From Flavobacterium sp. AED (lineage in GTDB: Bacteria; Bacteroidota; Bacteroidia; Flavobacteriales; Flavobacteriaceae), in NCBI RefSeq assembly GCF_000812945.1, contig NZ_JSYM01000001.1:1364001-1428000 (forward strand): a stretch of 64,000 nt of DNA, read 5' to 3'. The notes below the pieces were generated by a model. The model searched no databases. It worked only from the letters and a program-made list of their open reading frames with translations, and had not been told where the DNA came from. The translations under genes were made by a program, and so were the position numbers. Of this stretch, positions 26,760-34,991 are shown piece after piece. The number at the start of each line of letters is the position of its first letter. Within the stretch, counting starts at the first letter, position 1.

Positions 26760-29330
26760 TTAGATTTTACCAATATTCCAAGTCAATGATAAATAATACA
26801 ATGCTCCAATTGACGGTCCGCCCAATATAGAGTAATACGTTTTGTTGAGAAAATTAGTCCCTCCCAGTTTAGCCGTTACACCTGGTTTTTTAAAATTATA
26901 ATTTACTTGTGCATCCATAGACCAATAGGCGGGTACTTCGCCACTAACAAGGAAAGAAACATAATCATATTTATTTTGATAGCGATAGGTAAGGCTTGCT
27001 CCAAGATTTCTCCATAAATTCTCTGTTAGGACTGTTCCATTCACAATGAATTTAGGCGTGTTAAAACCATCTTCCAGCCCATCTTTGTCATCTGTTCGGT
27101 CTAATTTTGTATAAGTTACGTTTCCTAAAAATGAAAATACATCGCTGTATTTGTATTTCAATCCTAAACTGCCTCCGTAATTGTAAATCTTACTTTTAGA
27201 ATTGGTCCATAAACGATAACGACTTTGCGTAGCTTTAGAATAAAGGGCTGTTGGTATAAGTGCTGCATCCGCTGTGTTAGGAATGCTTGCTTCAACTTGT
27301 GCGATAAAATTCTCATAGGAGTTGTAATAAAAATCGGCATCAATAAACAAACGCTGATCTAGGGTAACTCCTCTAAATCCAAATTCGAACGAACGAACAA
27401 ATTCGGGTTGTAAATAGGTATACGGATTTTTCTGGATGATGCCCTTGTTTTTATCAATTGCCGCTGCCTGTGTGAGTCCCAGAGTATTAATGTCGCTAGT
27501 TACCTGTGCTTGGAATTTATCGATAGATGCTTTTGTGTACGAATTTTCGAAAATCCCGTTAGACATGATGCGTAATCCACCCACGCGTTTTACACCGCCG
27601 CTGTTTGCATTAGAGAATCCTTCGAAAATACTCGGGAATCGATAACCGCTTTGGTAAGAGGCTCTAAAGTTAATTTTCTCTTTTGGAGAAAATACAGCAG
27701 TAAATCGGGGAGTAAATTTCAAATCGAAATAATCCGCTTTGTCTGCGCGAACGGTTGCACTCAGACGTAATTTTTTATCAAATAAATCGGTGCTTAACTG
27801 GGTAAATCCCCCTGTTTTTCCATAGGTTAGGTTTTTGCCATCATCAACTGGATTTATAAAGTAATTTCCATCGGGAACAATGATGTACGTTCTATAATCA
27901 AAACCACTTAAGAGTTGTGTGTCGATTTTTTTGAAAAAGTCAGCAAAAGCTTTATCCCAATTAAACAAACCTTCCGCATGCACTAAAGAAGATTTTACGC
28001 GCAAAGCCGCACCATAATCCCAATTATTGATGTTGGTTAATTCATCTTTCTTATTATTAAAAGCATCGGTTCCGGGAATAAATCTTCCTTGGTCAGAGGT
28101 TGCTCTAGCCATTCTATGGGCATCTGCAACGGTAGCTCCAGTGGTTATTGCATTTTTGTAAGCAGTTGTGTAATCCGAAAACCATTGGTCGTCTGATTTA
28201 AAAGCTCTGTCCATATTTTCAGCAAGAGAACGCATGTTATATGATTTTCCAGTATTTTCCTGAGTTAAATACGTTCGTATCTGAAAAATATCCGTATGAT
28301 AATCAATCGCATATTGATGTAAGGTATAATCTTCTAATCTAAACCGATTCGAACGTTGGTAGACCGTATTAATTAAAGCACCTTTATAAGTTATGGCCAA
28401 TTCCTGTCCTTTCTTTGGGCGGAAATAGAACCCAATATCACCTTTATAGTTTTGGATGTTGTAATCTGCAATGTCGGTTTCTCTATATCCCGTTCGGGAA
28501 ACAACGTATTTTTTTCCATTTAAAGTTAATGTTTTTCTATTTGCCGATTCGTTTCCATAACCATTTACTTCATCAAAAGCAGGATTATCAGCTCCATATA
28601 AATTGGTTGAAGAATTTATATTTGGAGCCAAATCGGTTCTGTTGTCTGCAACCCAATCCGTTCCTCCAGTTGTGGAACCGTTTATTTTGAAAGCTATTTT
28701 GGAATTTATTGCTTTTGCATAACGGAAATTGGTCTGGTTATAAAGCTGTGGAGAGAAACGGTCTACATGGCCAACATGATTTACGCCTGTTAATTGCTGA
28801 AAGCTCAATCCTTCGTATTCAAAGGGGTTTTTGGTTTGAATATTCGCTAGTCCATTTATAGCATTCATTCCGTATAAAGCGGAAGCTGCTCCGGGAATTA
28901 TTTCAATTTTATCGATGTCAAGGTCGTTTGCTCCAAGGGTATTTGCAATTGGCGCGCCCAGATGTGGTGCTTGGTTGTCTATGCCATCTACTAATTGGGC
29001 AAACCTCACATTGGTTGTGTTGGCAAATCCTCTCGTGTTTATGACTTTAAAACCTAAGGTGGGCGTAATAATTTGGACTCCTTTTAAGTTTTCGAGTGCA
29101 TCAAAATTGGATGGAGAGCCCATGTTTTTTGCATCAGTCGATTTTAATTGCTCAATACTTATGGGGGAACGCAAAAATGTTTCTTGGGTGCGGGAAGCGG
29201 TAACGACTACTTCTTTCAGTATTTCTTTTTTGATGCTGTCTTGGCTTGTTTTTGAATTTTCTTTTTGAGACTGTACCAAGCTTTTTAAACTTAGCAGTAT
29301 TATTAGGGTCAAATATAATTTTGATTTCAT
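26760..29330 (-). CDS. TonB-dependent receptor, probably controlled by the adjacent ModE-type regulator
   Basis: An 856-residue outer-membrane receptor with signal peptide (MKSKLYLTLIILLSLKSLVQS). A TonB-box-like segment EVVVTAS (about 40-46) and a plug domain follow (about 55-165, with NTRGF, QLVDGID and IEIIPGAASALYG). A 22-strand barrel then runs to the C-terminus. It lacks the CarboxypepD_reg domain common in other Bacteroidota receptors. TonB receptors import scarce ligands across the outer membrane. Two copies of a 24-bp palindrome shared with the regulator's promoter lie upstream, so regulation by it is likely. A molybdate, tungstate or metal-complex ligand is inferred only from that regulator. 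Confidence 0.88.
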   Translation of the reverse strand: MKSKLYLTLIILLSLKSLVQSQKENSKTSQDSIKKEILKEVVVTASRTQETFLRSPISIEQLKSTDAKNMGSPSNFDALENLKGVQIITPTLGFKVINTRGFANTTNVRFAQLVDGIDNQAPHLGAPIANTLGANDLDIDKIEIIPGAASALYGMNAINGLANIQTKNPFEYEGLSFQQLTGVNHVGHVDRFSPQLYNQTNFRYAKAINSKIAFKINGSTTGGTDWVADNRTDLAPNINSSTNLYGADNPAFDEVNGYGNESANRKTLTLNGKKYVVSRTGYRETDIADYNIQNYKGDIGFYFRPKKGQELAITYKGALINTVYQRSNRFRLEDYTLHQYAIDYHTDIFQIRTYLTQENTGKSYNMRSLAENMDRAFKSDDQWFSDYTTAYKNAITTGATVADAHRMARATSDQGRFIPGTDAFNNKKDELTNINNWDYGAALRVKSSLVHAEGLFNWDKAFADFFKKIDTQLLSGFDYRTYIIVPDGNYFINPVDDGKNLTYGKTGGFTQLSTDLFDKKLRLSATVRADKADYFDLKFTPRFTAVFSPKEKINFRASYQSGYRFPSIFEGFSNANSGGVKRVGGLRIMSNGIFENSYTKASIDKFQAQVTSDINTLGLTQAAAIDKNKGIIQKNPYTYLQPEFVRSFEFGFRGVTLDQRLFIDADFYYNSYENFIAQVEASIPNTADAALIPTALYSKATQSRYRLWTNSKSKIYNYGGSLGLKYKYSDVFSFLGNVTYTKLDRTDDKDGLEDGFNTPKFIVNGTVLTENLWRNLGASLTYRYQNKYDYVSFLVSGEVPAYWSMDAQVNYNFKKPGVTAKLGGTNFLNKTYYSILGGPSIGALYYLSLTWNIGKI

Positions 29331-29344
29331 AAAAGGTAGTTTTT

Positions 29345-29368
29345 CAGTATGTTTAAAAAGGAATACTG
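29345..29368. promoter_or_regulatory. 24-bp operator copy 1 (CAGTAT-N12-ATACTG)
   Basis: Perfect 6-base arms CAGTAT and ATACTG around GTTTAAAAAGGA, 15 bases before the receptor's ATG. Confidence 0.7.
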
Positions 29369-29430
29369 ATGATTAGGGTTTTTGGTTGTGTGGTTAGTTT
29401 TCTTTAATTCATTTAATAGTTGGTTTATTT

Positions 29431-29454
29431 CAGTATGTTTTTAAAAGAATACTG
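29431..29454. promoter_or_regulatory. 24-bp operator copy 2 (CAGTAT-N12-ATACTG)
   Basis: Perfect arms around GTTTTTAAAAGA, 62 bases beyond copy 1 and just past the regulator's stop codon. Confidence 0.7.
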
Positions 29455-29467
29455 CTATTCAAATTTT

Positions 29468-29815
29468 TCAAAATTTCAAATTCAACGTTTCTTTTCTTGC
29501 AAAATCTTGAATTTTCTTTTCTAATTCATAAAAAGTCTGAATGGCTCTTTCTCCGGCTTCCGTCAATCTCGCACCACCACCACCTTTGCCACCAAGTAGT
29601 TTTTCTACCAGTGGTTTTTCGGCACGTTTGTTCATTTCTTCCACTAATTGCCAAGCTTGACGATACGCCATTTTCATTTCTTTGGCTGCATTAGTGATAG
29701 AACCCGTTTTTGCGATATTCTCTAGCAACCATATCTTTCCAATGCCCAAAAAAGGACCATCAGCTTCTTCAATCCAGATTCTGACCGCTATAGTGTATTT
29801 TTTATTTTCTCCCAT
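29468..29815 (-). CDS. ModE-type winged-helix transcriptional regulator
   Basis: A 115-residue protein matching the DNA-binding domain of ModE. The helix-turn-helix lies at about 38-60 (GSITNAAKEMKMAYRQAWQLVEEMN), followed by the wing with the glycine run LLGGKGGGGARLTEAGE (73-89). The C-terminal molybdate-binding domains of E. coli ModE are absent, a form common in many bacteria. An operator copy lies immediately before its ATG and two lie before the TonB receptor gene downstream, which fits autoregulation plus control of the receptor. ModE proteins usually control molybdate/tungstate uptake; the ligand here is not proven. Confidence 0.88.
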   Translation of the reverse strand: MGENKKYTIAVRIWIEEADGPFLGIGKIWLLENIAKTGSITNAAKEMKMAYRQAWQLVEEMNKRAEKPLVEKLLGGKGGGGARLTEAGERAIQTFYELEKKIQDFARKETLNLKF

Positions 29816-29839
29816 CAGTATGTTTTAAAAAATATAGTG
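29816..29839. promoter_or_regulatory. 24-bp operator copy 3 (CAGTAT-N12-ATAGTG)
   Basis: Same layout around GTTTTAAAAAAT with one arm mismatch. It touches the regulator's start codon, a position suited to autorepression. Confidence 0.6.
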
Positions 29840-29967
29840 AAAAGCATTTAACTACTTATTAAATAAAATTTGATAAATTTAAAGTACGTAGATTTTATTT
29901 GCAAACATAAGTATTTTTACTTAGTTTTATTTAATTATTTATTTTTTTCTTTGTCAAAGAAATAGCT

Positions 29968-29997
29968 TTGGTACAATGTACAATAAACGTAAATTTG
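29968..29997 (+). promoter_or_regulatory. leuS promoter (TTG-N19-TAnnTTTG)
   Basis: TTG at 29968-29970 and TAAATTTG at 29990-29997 with a 19-base spacer, the best full match to the flavobacterial promoter consensus in the window. The leader to the leuS ATG is about 95 bases and includes the small palindrome AACCCTTTCAGGGTT. Confidence 0.65.
29978..29996 (+). repeat. 19-bp direct repeat, right copy
   Basis: GTACAATAAACGTAAATTT, identical to 26708-26726, overlapping the leuS -7 box. Confidence 0.75.
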
Positions 29998-30098
29998 CCA
30001 CTCAATTTTTGTGCAACCCTTTCAGGGTTCAATAAATACCTATTATGACTTGAGTTAGCGATAGCATGACTCCATTAAAAAACAATATATAAAGAGGA

Positions 30099-32960
30099 AT
30101 GAAATACAATCCGAACGAAATAGAGGCCAAATGGCAGAAATATTGGTTAGACAACGCAACTTTTAAAGCTGAAAATAACGCAACAAAACCTAAATATTAC
30201 GTACTTGATATGTTTCCTTATCCATCTGGGGCGGGATTGCACGTAGGGCATCCACTGGGATATATCGCCTCTGATGTGTATTCAAGATACAAAAGACACC
30301 AAGGTTTTAATGTATTGCACCCTATGGGTTATGACAGTTTTGGTTTGCCTGCGGAACAATATGCCATTCAAACGGGTCAACGTCCGGAAGATACGACTTC
30401 GGTAAATATTGACGGAGGAACGGATAAAGAAGGAAATAAAATTGCGGGTTACAGAAAGCAATTGGATAAAATTGGGTTTTCCTTCGATTGGAGTAGAGAA
30501 GTGCGTACTTCAAATCCTGATTATTATAAACATACGCAATGGATTTTCATCCAATTATTCAATTCTTGGTACAATAAAAACAACGATAAAGCAGAAGATA
30601 TTTCGACTTTGGTTTCCATTTTTTCAACAGAAGGAAACGCTAATGTCAATGCAGTTTGCGATGAAAATATTGAAGCTTTTTCAGCAAATGAATGGAACGC
30701 TTTCGCAAAAGAACAGCAGGAGCGAATTTTACTGCAATACAGATTGACCTATTTGGCCGAGACGGAGGTGAACTGGTGTCCGGGATTAGGAACGGTGTTG
30801 GCGAATGACGAAATTGTAAATGGTGTTTCAGAACGTGGCGGTTTTACGGTTGTTCGTAAAAAAATGACGCAATGGAGCATGCGAATTTCGGCTTATGCAG
30901 AACGTTTGTTGCAAGGATTAAATGCTATTGATTGGAGCGAAAGTATCAAGGAAAGTCAAAGAAACTGGATTGGAAAATCTGTTGGAGCAACGGTGGAATT
31001 TAATGTTCAAAATTCAGAAGCTAAAATTGCGGTTTTTACCACAAGACCTGATACCATCTTTGGAGTTACGTTTATGACTTTGGCACCAGAACACGAATTA
31101 GTTTCTCAAATTACCACTCCGGAACAAAAGGCAGCTGTTGAAGCCTATATAGAAAAAACGTCAAAACGTTCCGAAAGAGAGCGTATGGCTGATGTAAAAA
31201 CCATTTCGGGAGTATTCACCGGAACGTATGCAGAACATCCGTTTACGAAAGAGTCAATTCCAGTTTGGATTGGAGATTATGTTTTGGCGGGTTACGGAAC
31301 AGGTGCGGTTATGGCGGTTCCTTGTGGCGACGAAAGAGATTATGCTTTTGCGAATTTCTTCAAAGGTCAAAATGGAATGCAGGATATCAAAAACATTTTT
31401 GATAAAGATATTTCTGAAGCTGCTTTTGGAGCCAAAGAAGGTTTTCAATTAGTAGATTCTGATTTTTTAAATGGATTAGATTATAAAAAAGGAACTCAAA
31501 AAGTTATCGAAGAACTTGAAAAATTAAACCAAGGAAAAGGAAAAACGAATTACCGTTTGCGTGATGCCGTTTTCTCACGTCAACGTTATTGGGGAGAGCC
31601 GTTTCCAGTATATTATGTGAATGGCTTGCCGCAAATGATTGATGCGCAACATTTGCCAATCATCTTGCCGGAAGTAGAGAAATATTTACCAACCGAAGAA
31701 GGTTTGCCACCTTTAGGAAATGCTTTGGTTTGGGCATGGGACAGTGTTCAGTGTTCAGTGGTTAGTACTCAGTTAGTCGATAATGTGACCATATTTCCTT
31801 TAGAATTGAACACGATGCCAGGTTGGGCGGGAAGTTCATGGTATTGGATGCGTTATATGGATGCAAACAATGAAAACGAATTTGCAAGTAAAGATGCTTT
31901 GGCATACTGGGAAAGCGTGGATTTATACATTGGCGGAAGCGAGCACGCAACCGGACATTTATTGTATTCCCGTTTTTGGAACAAATTCCTAAAAGATAAA
32001 GGTTTTGCTCCAACCGAAGAACCATTCAAAAAACTGATTAATCAGGGAATGATTTTGGGCATGAGTGCATTTGTTTATAGATTAGACGGAACAAATACGT
32101 ATGTTTCTAAAAATAAAATCGATGGACAAAAAGTCCAACCTATTCATGTTGACGTTTCAATGGTTAATACTTCTGATGAATTAGATATTGAAAGATTCAA
32201 AAACTGGAGAGAAGATTATAAAGATGCTATTTTTATCACAGAAGAAAACGGAAAATACATTGTAGGTCGCGAAATTGAAAAAATGTCGAAATCCAAATAC
32301 AATGTGGTAACGCCAGATGATATTTGTAATGAATATGGTGCGGATACATTGCGTTTGTATGAAATGTTCTTGGGACCTTTGGAACAAGCGAAACCTTGGA
32401 ACACGGCAGGAATTTCGGGAGTTTTTGGATTCTTGAAAAAACTGTGTCGTTTGTATTTTGATGAAAATGGTTTAATTGTTACCAATGACAAACCAACCAA
32501 AGACAACTTAAAATCATTACACAAAACCATCAAGAAAGTGGCGGAAGATATTGAGAGTTTCTCTTTTAATACTTCGGTTTCACAATTTATGATTTGTGTG
32601 AATGAATTGTCAACCCAAAATTGCCATTCACATGCAATCTTGGAACCATTAGCGATTGTGATTTCGCCTTATGCGCCACACATCGCGGAGGAATTATGGT
32701 CGTTATTAGGAAATACAGGTTCGATTGCAACGGTAGATTTTCCACTATTCGACGCGCAACATTTGGTAGAAAGCAGCAAAGAATATCCAGTTTCCTTCAA
32801 TGGAAAAATGCGTTTCACGATGGTTTTACCTTTGGATTTAACAAAGGAACAAATCGAGGAAATTGTAATGAAAGACGAAAGAACCATCAAACAATTGGAA
32901 GGAAGAACACCAAATAAGGTGATTATCGTTCCGGGAAAAATCATTAACTTGGTGGGATAA
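30099..32960 (+). CDS. leuS: Leucyl-tRNA synthetase
   Basis: A 953-residue class Ia synthetase. The HIGH-type motif is HVGHPLG (48-54), the editing (CP1) domain spans about 240-430 with TTRPDTIFG and GTGAVMAVP, and KMSKS is at about 727-731 (EKMSKSKYN). It charges tRNA-Leu and edits mischarged products. An odd spot is WDSVQCSVVSTQLVD (around 547-561), coded by a CAGTGTTCAGTGTTCAGT tract that resembles a repeat insertion. The gene has its own consensus promoter and a hairpin terminator. Confidence 0.97.
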   Translation: MKYNPNEIEAKWQKYWLDNATFKAENNATKPKYYVLDMFPYPSGAGLHVGHPLGYIASDVYSRYKRHQGFNVLHPMGYDSFGLPAEQYAIQTGQRPEDTTSVNIDGGTDKEGNKIAGYRKQLDKIGFSFDWSREVRTSNPDYYKHTQWIFIQLFNSWYNKNNDKAEDISTLVSIFSTEGNANVNAVCDENIEAFSANEWNAFAKEQQERILLQYRLTYLAETEVNWCPGLGTVLANDEIVNGVSERGGFTVVRKKMTQWSMRISAYAERLLQGLNAIDWSESIKESQRNWIGKSVGATVEFNVQNSEAKIAVFTTRPDTIFGVTFMTLAPEHELVSQITTPEQKAAVEAYIEKTSKRSERERMADVKTISGVFTGTYAEHPFTKESIPVWIGDYVLAGYGTGAVMAVPCGDERDYAFANFFKGQNGMQDIKNIFDKDISEAAFGAKEGFQLVDSDFLNGLDYKKGTQKVIEELEKLNQGKGKTNYRLRDAVFSRQRYWGEPFPVYYVNGLPQMIDAQHLPIILPEVEKYLPTEEGLPPLGNALVWAWDSVQCSVVSTQLVDNVTIFPLELNTMPGWAGSSWYWMRYMDANNENEFASKDALAYWESVDLYIGGSEHATGHLLYSRFWNKFLKDKGFAPTEEPFKKLINQGMILGMSAFVYRLDGTNTYVSKNKIDGQKVQPIHVDVSMVNTSDELDIERFKNWREDYKDAIFITEENGKYIVGREIEKMSKSKYNVVTPDDICNEYGADTLRLYEMFLGPLEQAKPWNTAGISGVFGFLKKLCRLYFDENGLIVTNDKPTKDNLKSLHKTIKKVAEDIESFSFNTSVSQFMICVNELSTQNCHSHAILEPLAIVISPYAPHIAEELWSLLGNTGSIATVDFPLFDAQHLVESSKEYPVSFNGKMRFTMVLPLDLTKEQIEEIVMKDERTIKQLEGRTPNKVIIVPGKIINLVG

Positions 32961-32971
32961 CGTCCAATATG

Positions 32972-32994
32972 GAGATGCACTGCAGTACGTCTTT
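32972..32994. repeat. Imperfect palindrome centred on CTGCAG
   Basis: GAGATGCA-CTGCAG-TACGTCTT lies 11 bases past the leuS stop. It looks like a degenerate copy of a dispersed palindromic repeat. Confidence 0.45.
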
Positions 32995-33006
32995 ACGATA
33001 GTATAT

Positions 33007-33049
33007 TAAAATCCAAATTCCAAAATCATTTTTGGGATTTGGATTTTTT
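33007..33049 (+). terminator. leuS terminator
   Basis: Arms AAAATCCAAATTCCAAAA and TTTTTGGGATTTGGATTTTT with a short loop and a T run. Confidence 0.75.
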
Positions 33050-33172
33050 AGTTTCAATTCATGAAATCCATTTAATATACGTTCTATTTCAGGAATGCCA
33101 AATTGACATTGTGAAAAATTGGTTCAAAATTTGATGTTTTACTTTAAACATTTAAAACAAACAAACAAAAAT

Positions 33173-33859
33173 ATGGGAATGAGTTATTTGATTCTTGCTG
33201 GAGCAATTATGCTATTTAGCTGGTTAGTTAGTTCAAGACTGAAAAGCAAATTTGAACATTATTCTAAATTACAATTACAAAACGGAATGTCCGGTGCTGA
33301 AATTGCTGAAAAAATGCTTGCTGATAATGGAATTCGGGATGTGCGGGTAATCTCGGTTGCGGGGCAATTGACGGATCATTATAATCCTTTGGATAAAACA
33401 GTAAATTTAAGCGAGGCGGTTTATAACCAACGAAATGCTGCTGCGGCCGCTGTTGCTGCTCACGAATGCGGTCACGCGGTGCAACATGCCGTAGGATATC
33501 GATGGTTGACAATGCGTTCGCAATTAGTTCCAATCGTAAATATCGCTTCAACGTACATGCAGTGGATTTTACTGGCTGGTATTTTGATGATGAGAACTTT
33601 TCCTCAATTGTTATTGGTAGGAATCGTGATTTTCGCAGCAACAACTTTGTTCTCTATTATTACTTTACCGGTAGAATATGATGCGAGTAATCGTGCCTTG
33701 GCTTGGTTAGAAAATAAAAGAATGTTGACGCCACAAGAACAGGCTGGGGCAAAAGATTCACTAAAATGGGCTGCCAGAACGTATGTGGTTGCTGCTTTGG
33801 GGTCTATTGCAACCTTGTTGTATTATGTTTCGATATATATGGGCGGAAGAAGAAATTAG
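33173..33859 (+). CDS. Membrane-anchored neutral zinc metallopeptidase
   Basis: A 228-residue protein from MGMSYLILAG. An N-terminal membrane anchor (about 4-22) is followed by the peptidase domain with HECGH (97-101), the zinc site. Two further hydrophobic segments lie at about 122-165, with a last one at about 205-225. This matches the Zn_peptidase_2 (YugP-like) family, whose substrates are unknown. The frame stays open to 33119 upstream, but MGMSYLIL begins the conserved membrane segment and is the better start. It stands alone between leuS and a repeat tract. Confidence 0.88.
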   Translation: MGMSYLILAGAIMLFSWLVSSRLKSKFEHYSKLQLQNGMSGAEIAEKMLADNGIRDVRVISVAGQLTDHYNPLDKTVNLSEAVYNQRNAAAAAVAAHECGHAVQHAVGYRWLTMRSQLVPIVNIASTYMQWILLAGILMMRTFPQLLLVGIVIFAATTLFSIITLPVEYDASNRALAWLENKRMLTPQEQAGAKDSLKWAARTYVVAALGSIATLLYYVSIYMGGRRN

Positions 33860-33985
33860 ATTGTTAGATCTTTAGACAAGTAGATCTTTAGAAAATTATA
33901 GAAAGAAACCGTCTTGTTATCTTACGAGACGGTTTCCTTGTTTTAGAAATCTAACAATCTAAAAGTCCAATAATCTAAAAATCTT
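33860..33985. repeat. TAGATT-rich tract with embedded hairpin
   Basis: Words such as TTAGATTGTTAGATCTTTAG and AATCTAACAATCTAAAAGTC recur on both sides of the terminator hairpin at 33905-33936. It is similar in kind to 21146-21252. Confidence 0.55.
33905..33936 (+). terminator. Terminator after the zinc peptidase gene
   Basis: Arms GAAACCGTC (33905-33913) and GACGGTTTC (33928-33936), followed by a T-rich stretch. Confidence 0.65.
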
Positions 33986-33986
33986 T

Positions 33987-34172
33987 TTACAGTTGAATCT
34001 GTCTATCAATTTGTTGGTCTAATGATATGAAGGTTTCTGTTCTGGAAACGCCTTCGATAGCCTGAATTTTTGTGTTGAGTAATTGGTTTCCAGGCATCTT
34101 CCATCAGGTCACGTAAATTTCTTTATCGATGTCGTCTATTTCTACTATAAACCTGAGTTCAATTTTGTTGCA
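33987..34172 (-). pseudogene. Remnant of an Lrp/AsnC-family regulator C-terminus
   Basis: The minus strand ends in a frame reading MPGNQLLNTKIQAIEGVSRT then ETFISLDQQIDRQIQL and a stop at 33987. EGVSRTETFISL is the typical end of the Lrp/AsnC ligand-binding domain. Upstream in another frame lies NKIELRFIVEIDDIDKEI followed by a stop, so the domain is broken by at least one frameshift. No helix-turn-helix or start codon remains; the terminator of hemD begins where more should be. It is only about 60 codons and must be inactive. Confidence 0.65.
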
Positions 34173-34173
34173 T

Positions 34174-34205
34174 AAAAAAAGCCATTCGGATTGTGAATGG
34201 CTTTT
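34174..34205 (-). terminator. Terminator after hemD
   Basis: Arms AAAAAGCCATTC and GAATGGCTTTT with an 8-base loop, 24 bases past the hemD stop. Confidence 0.7.
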
Positions 34206-34228
34206 GATTGTATCTGAAAAGTAATTTT

Positions 34229-34978
34229 CTATTTTCCTTTATTTGCTTCTACAATGTATTTTTCCAAAGCCATCGTCATTGAAGGTGTTGCTGGTGTTGG
34301 TGCCAAGATATCTACTCTTAAACCATGATCCAACGCTTCTTTTTGTGTAGTGCTTCCAAAAACTGCAATTCGGGTATCGTTTTGCTTGAAATCCGGGAAG
34401 TTTTTAAACAATGATTTTATTCCAGTTGGACTAAAGAAAGCTAAAACGTCATAATACACATCAGCTAAATCAGACAAGTCGCTCATCACTGTTTTATAAA
34501 AAACGGCTGGAGTCCAGTCTACTTTCAATGCGTTAAGCGTTATTGGCGCGTCGGCATTTAATTGATCTGAAGCTGGTAATAAGAATTTTTCGTCTTTGTA
34601 TTTTTTTATCAGTGGAGATAAATCAGCAAAATCTTTAGGACCTACGTAAATTTTACGTTTTCTATACACGACATACTTTTGCAGGTAAAAAGCAATTGCT
34701 TCCGACTGGCAAAAATATTTCAATCCTTCAGGAACTTTAAAACGCATTTCATCAGCAACTCTAAAGAAATGATCAACTGCATTCTTGCTCGTTAAAATAA
34801 TTGCGGTGTAATGATTAAGATCGATTTTTTGAAGTCTAATCTCTTTTGCATTAACGCCTTCTACATGAATAAAAGGTCTGAAATCAATTTTAACTTTATG
34901 CTTTTGTTGAAGCTCAAAGTAAGGGGAATTTTCCACTTTAGGCTCAGGCTGTGACACCAAAATTGTTTTCACTTTCAT
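34229..34978 (-). CDS. hemD: Uroporphyrinogen-III synthase
   Basis: A 249-residue cytoplasmic protein with the two-lobed HemD layout. The first lobe has PEPKVENSPYFEL, FIHVEGV and ILTSKNAVDHFFRV; the second has VDWTPAVFYKTV, DVLAFFSPTGIKSLF and RIAVFGSTTQKEAL. It closes hydroxymethylbilane into uroporphyrinogen III in haem synthesis. It is 13 bases downstream of the DUF4271 gene and shares its transcript, a common pairing in Bacteroidota. No other haem gene is in the window. Confidence 0.9.
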   Translation of the reverse strand: MKVKTILVSQPEPKVENSPYFELQQKHKVKIDFRPFIHVEGVNAKEIRLQKIDLNHYTAIILTSKNAVDHFFRVADEMRFKVPEGLKYFCQSEAIAFYLQKYVVYRKRKIYVGPKDFADLSPLIKKYKDEKFLLPASDQLNADAPITLNALKVDWTPAVFYKTVMSDLSDLADVYYDVLAFFSPTGIKSLFKNFPDFKQNDTRIAVFGSTTQKEALDHGLRVDILAPTPATPSMTMALEKYIVEANKGK

Positions 34979-34991
34979 ATTTTGACATTTT

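Noticed and set aside
26708..29996. Insertion sequence around the TonB/ModE module
   Set aside because: No transposase or terminal inverted repeats were found; only a short direct repeat supports insertion.
32621..32917. 98-residue open frame within leuS
   Set aside because: It is another frame of leuS, which is a complete, well-matched gene there.
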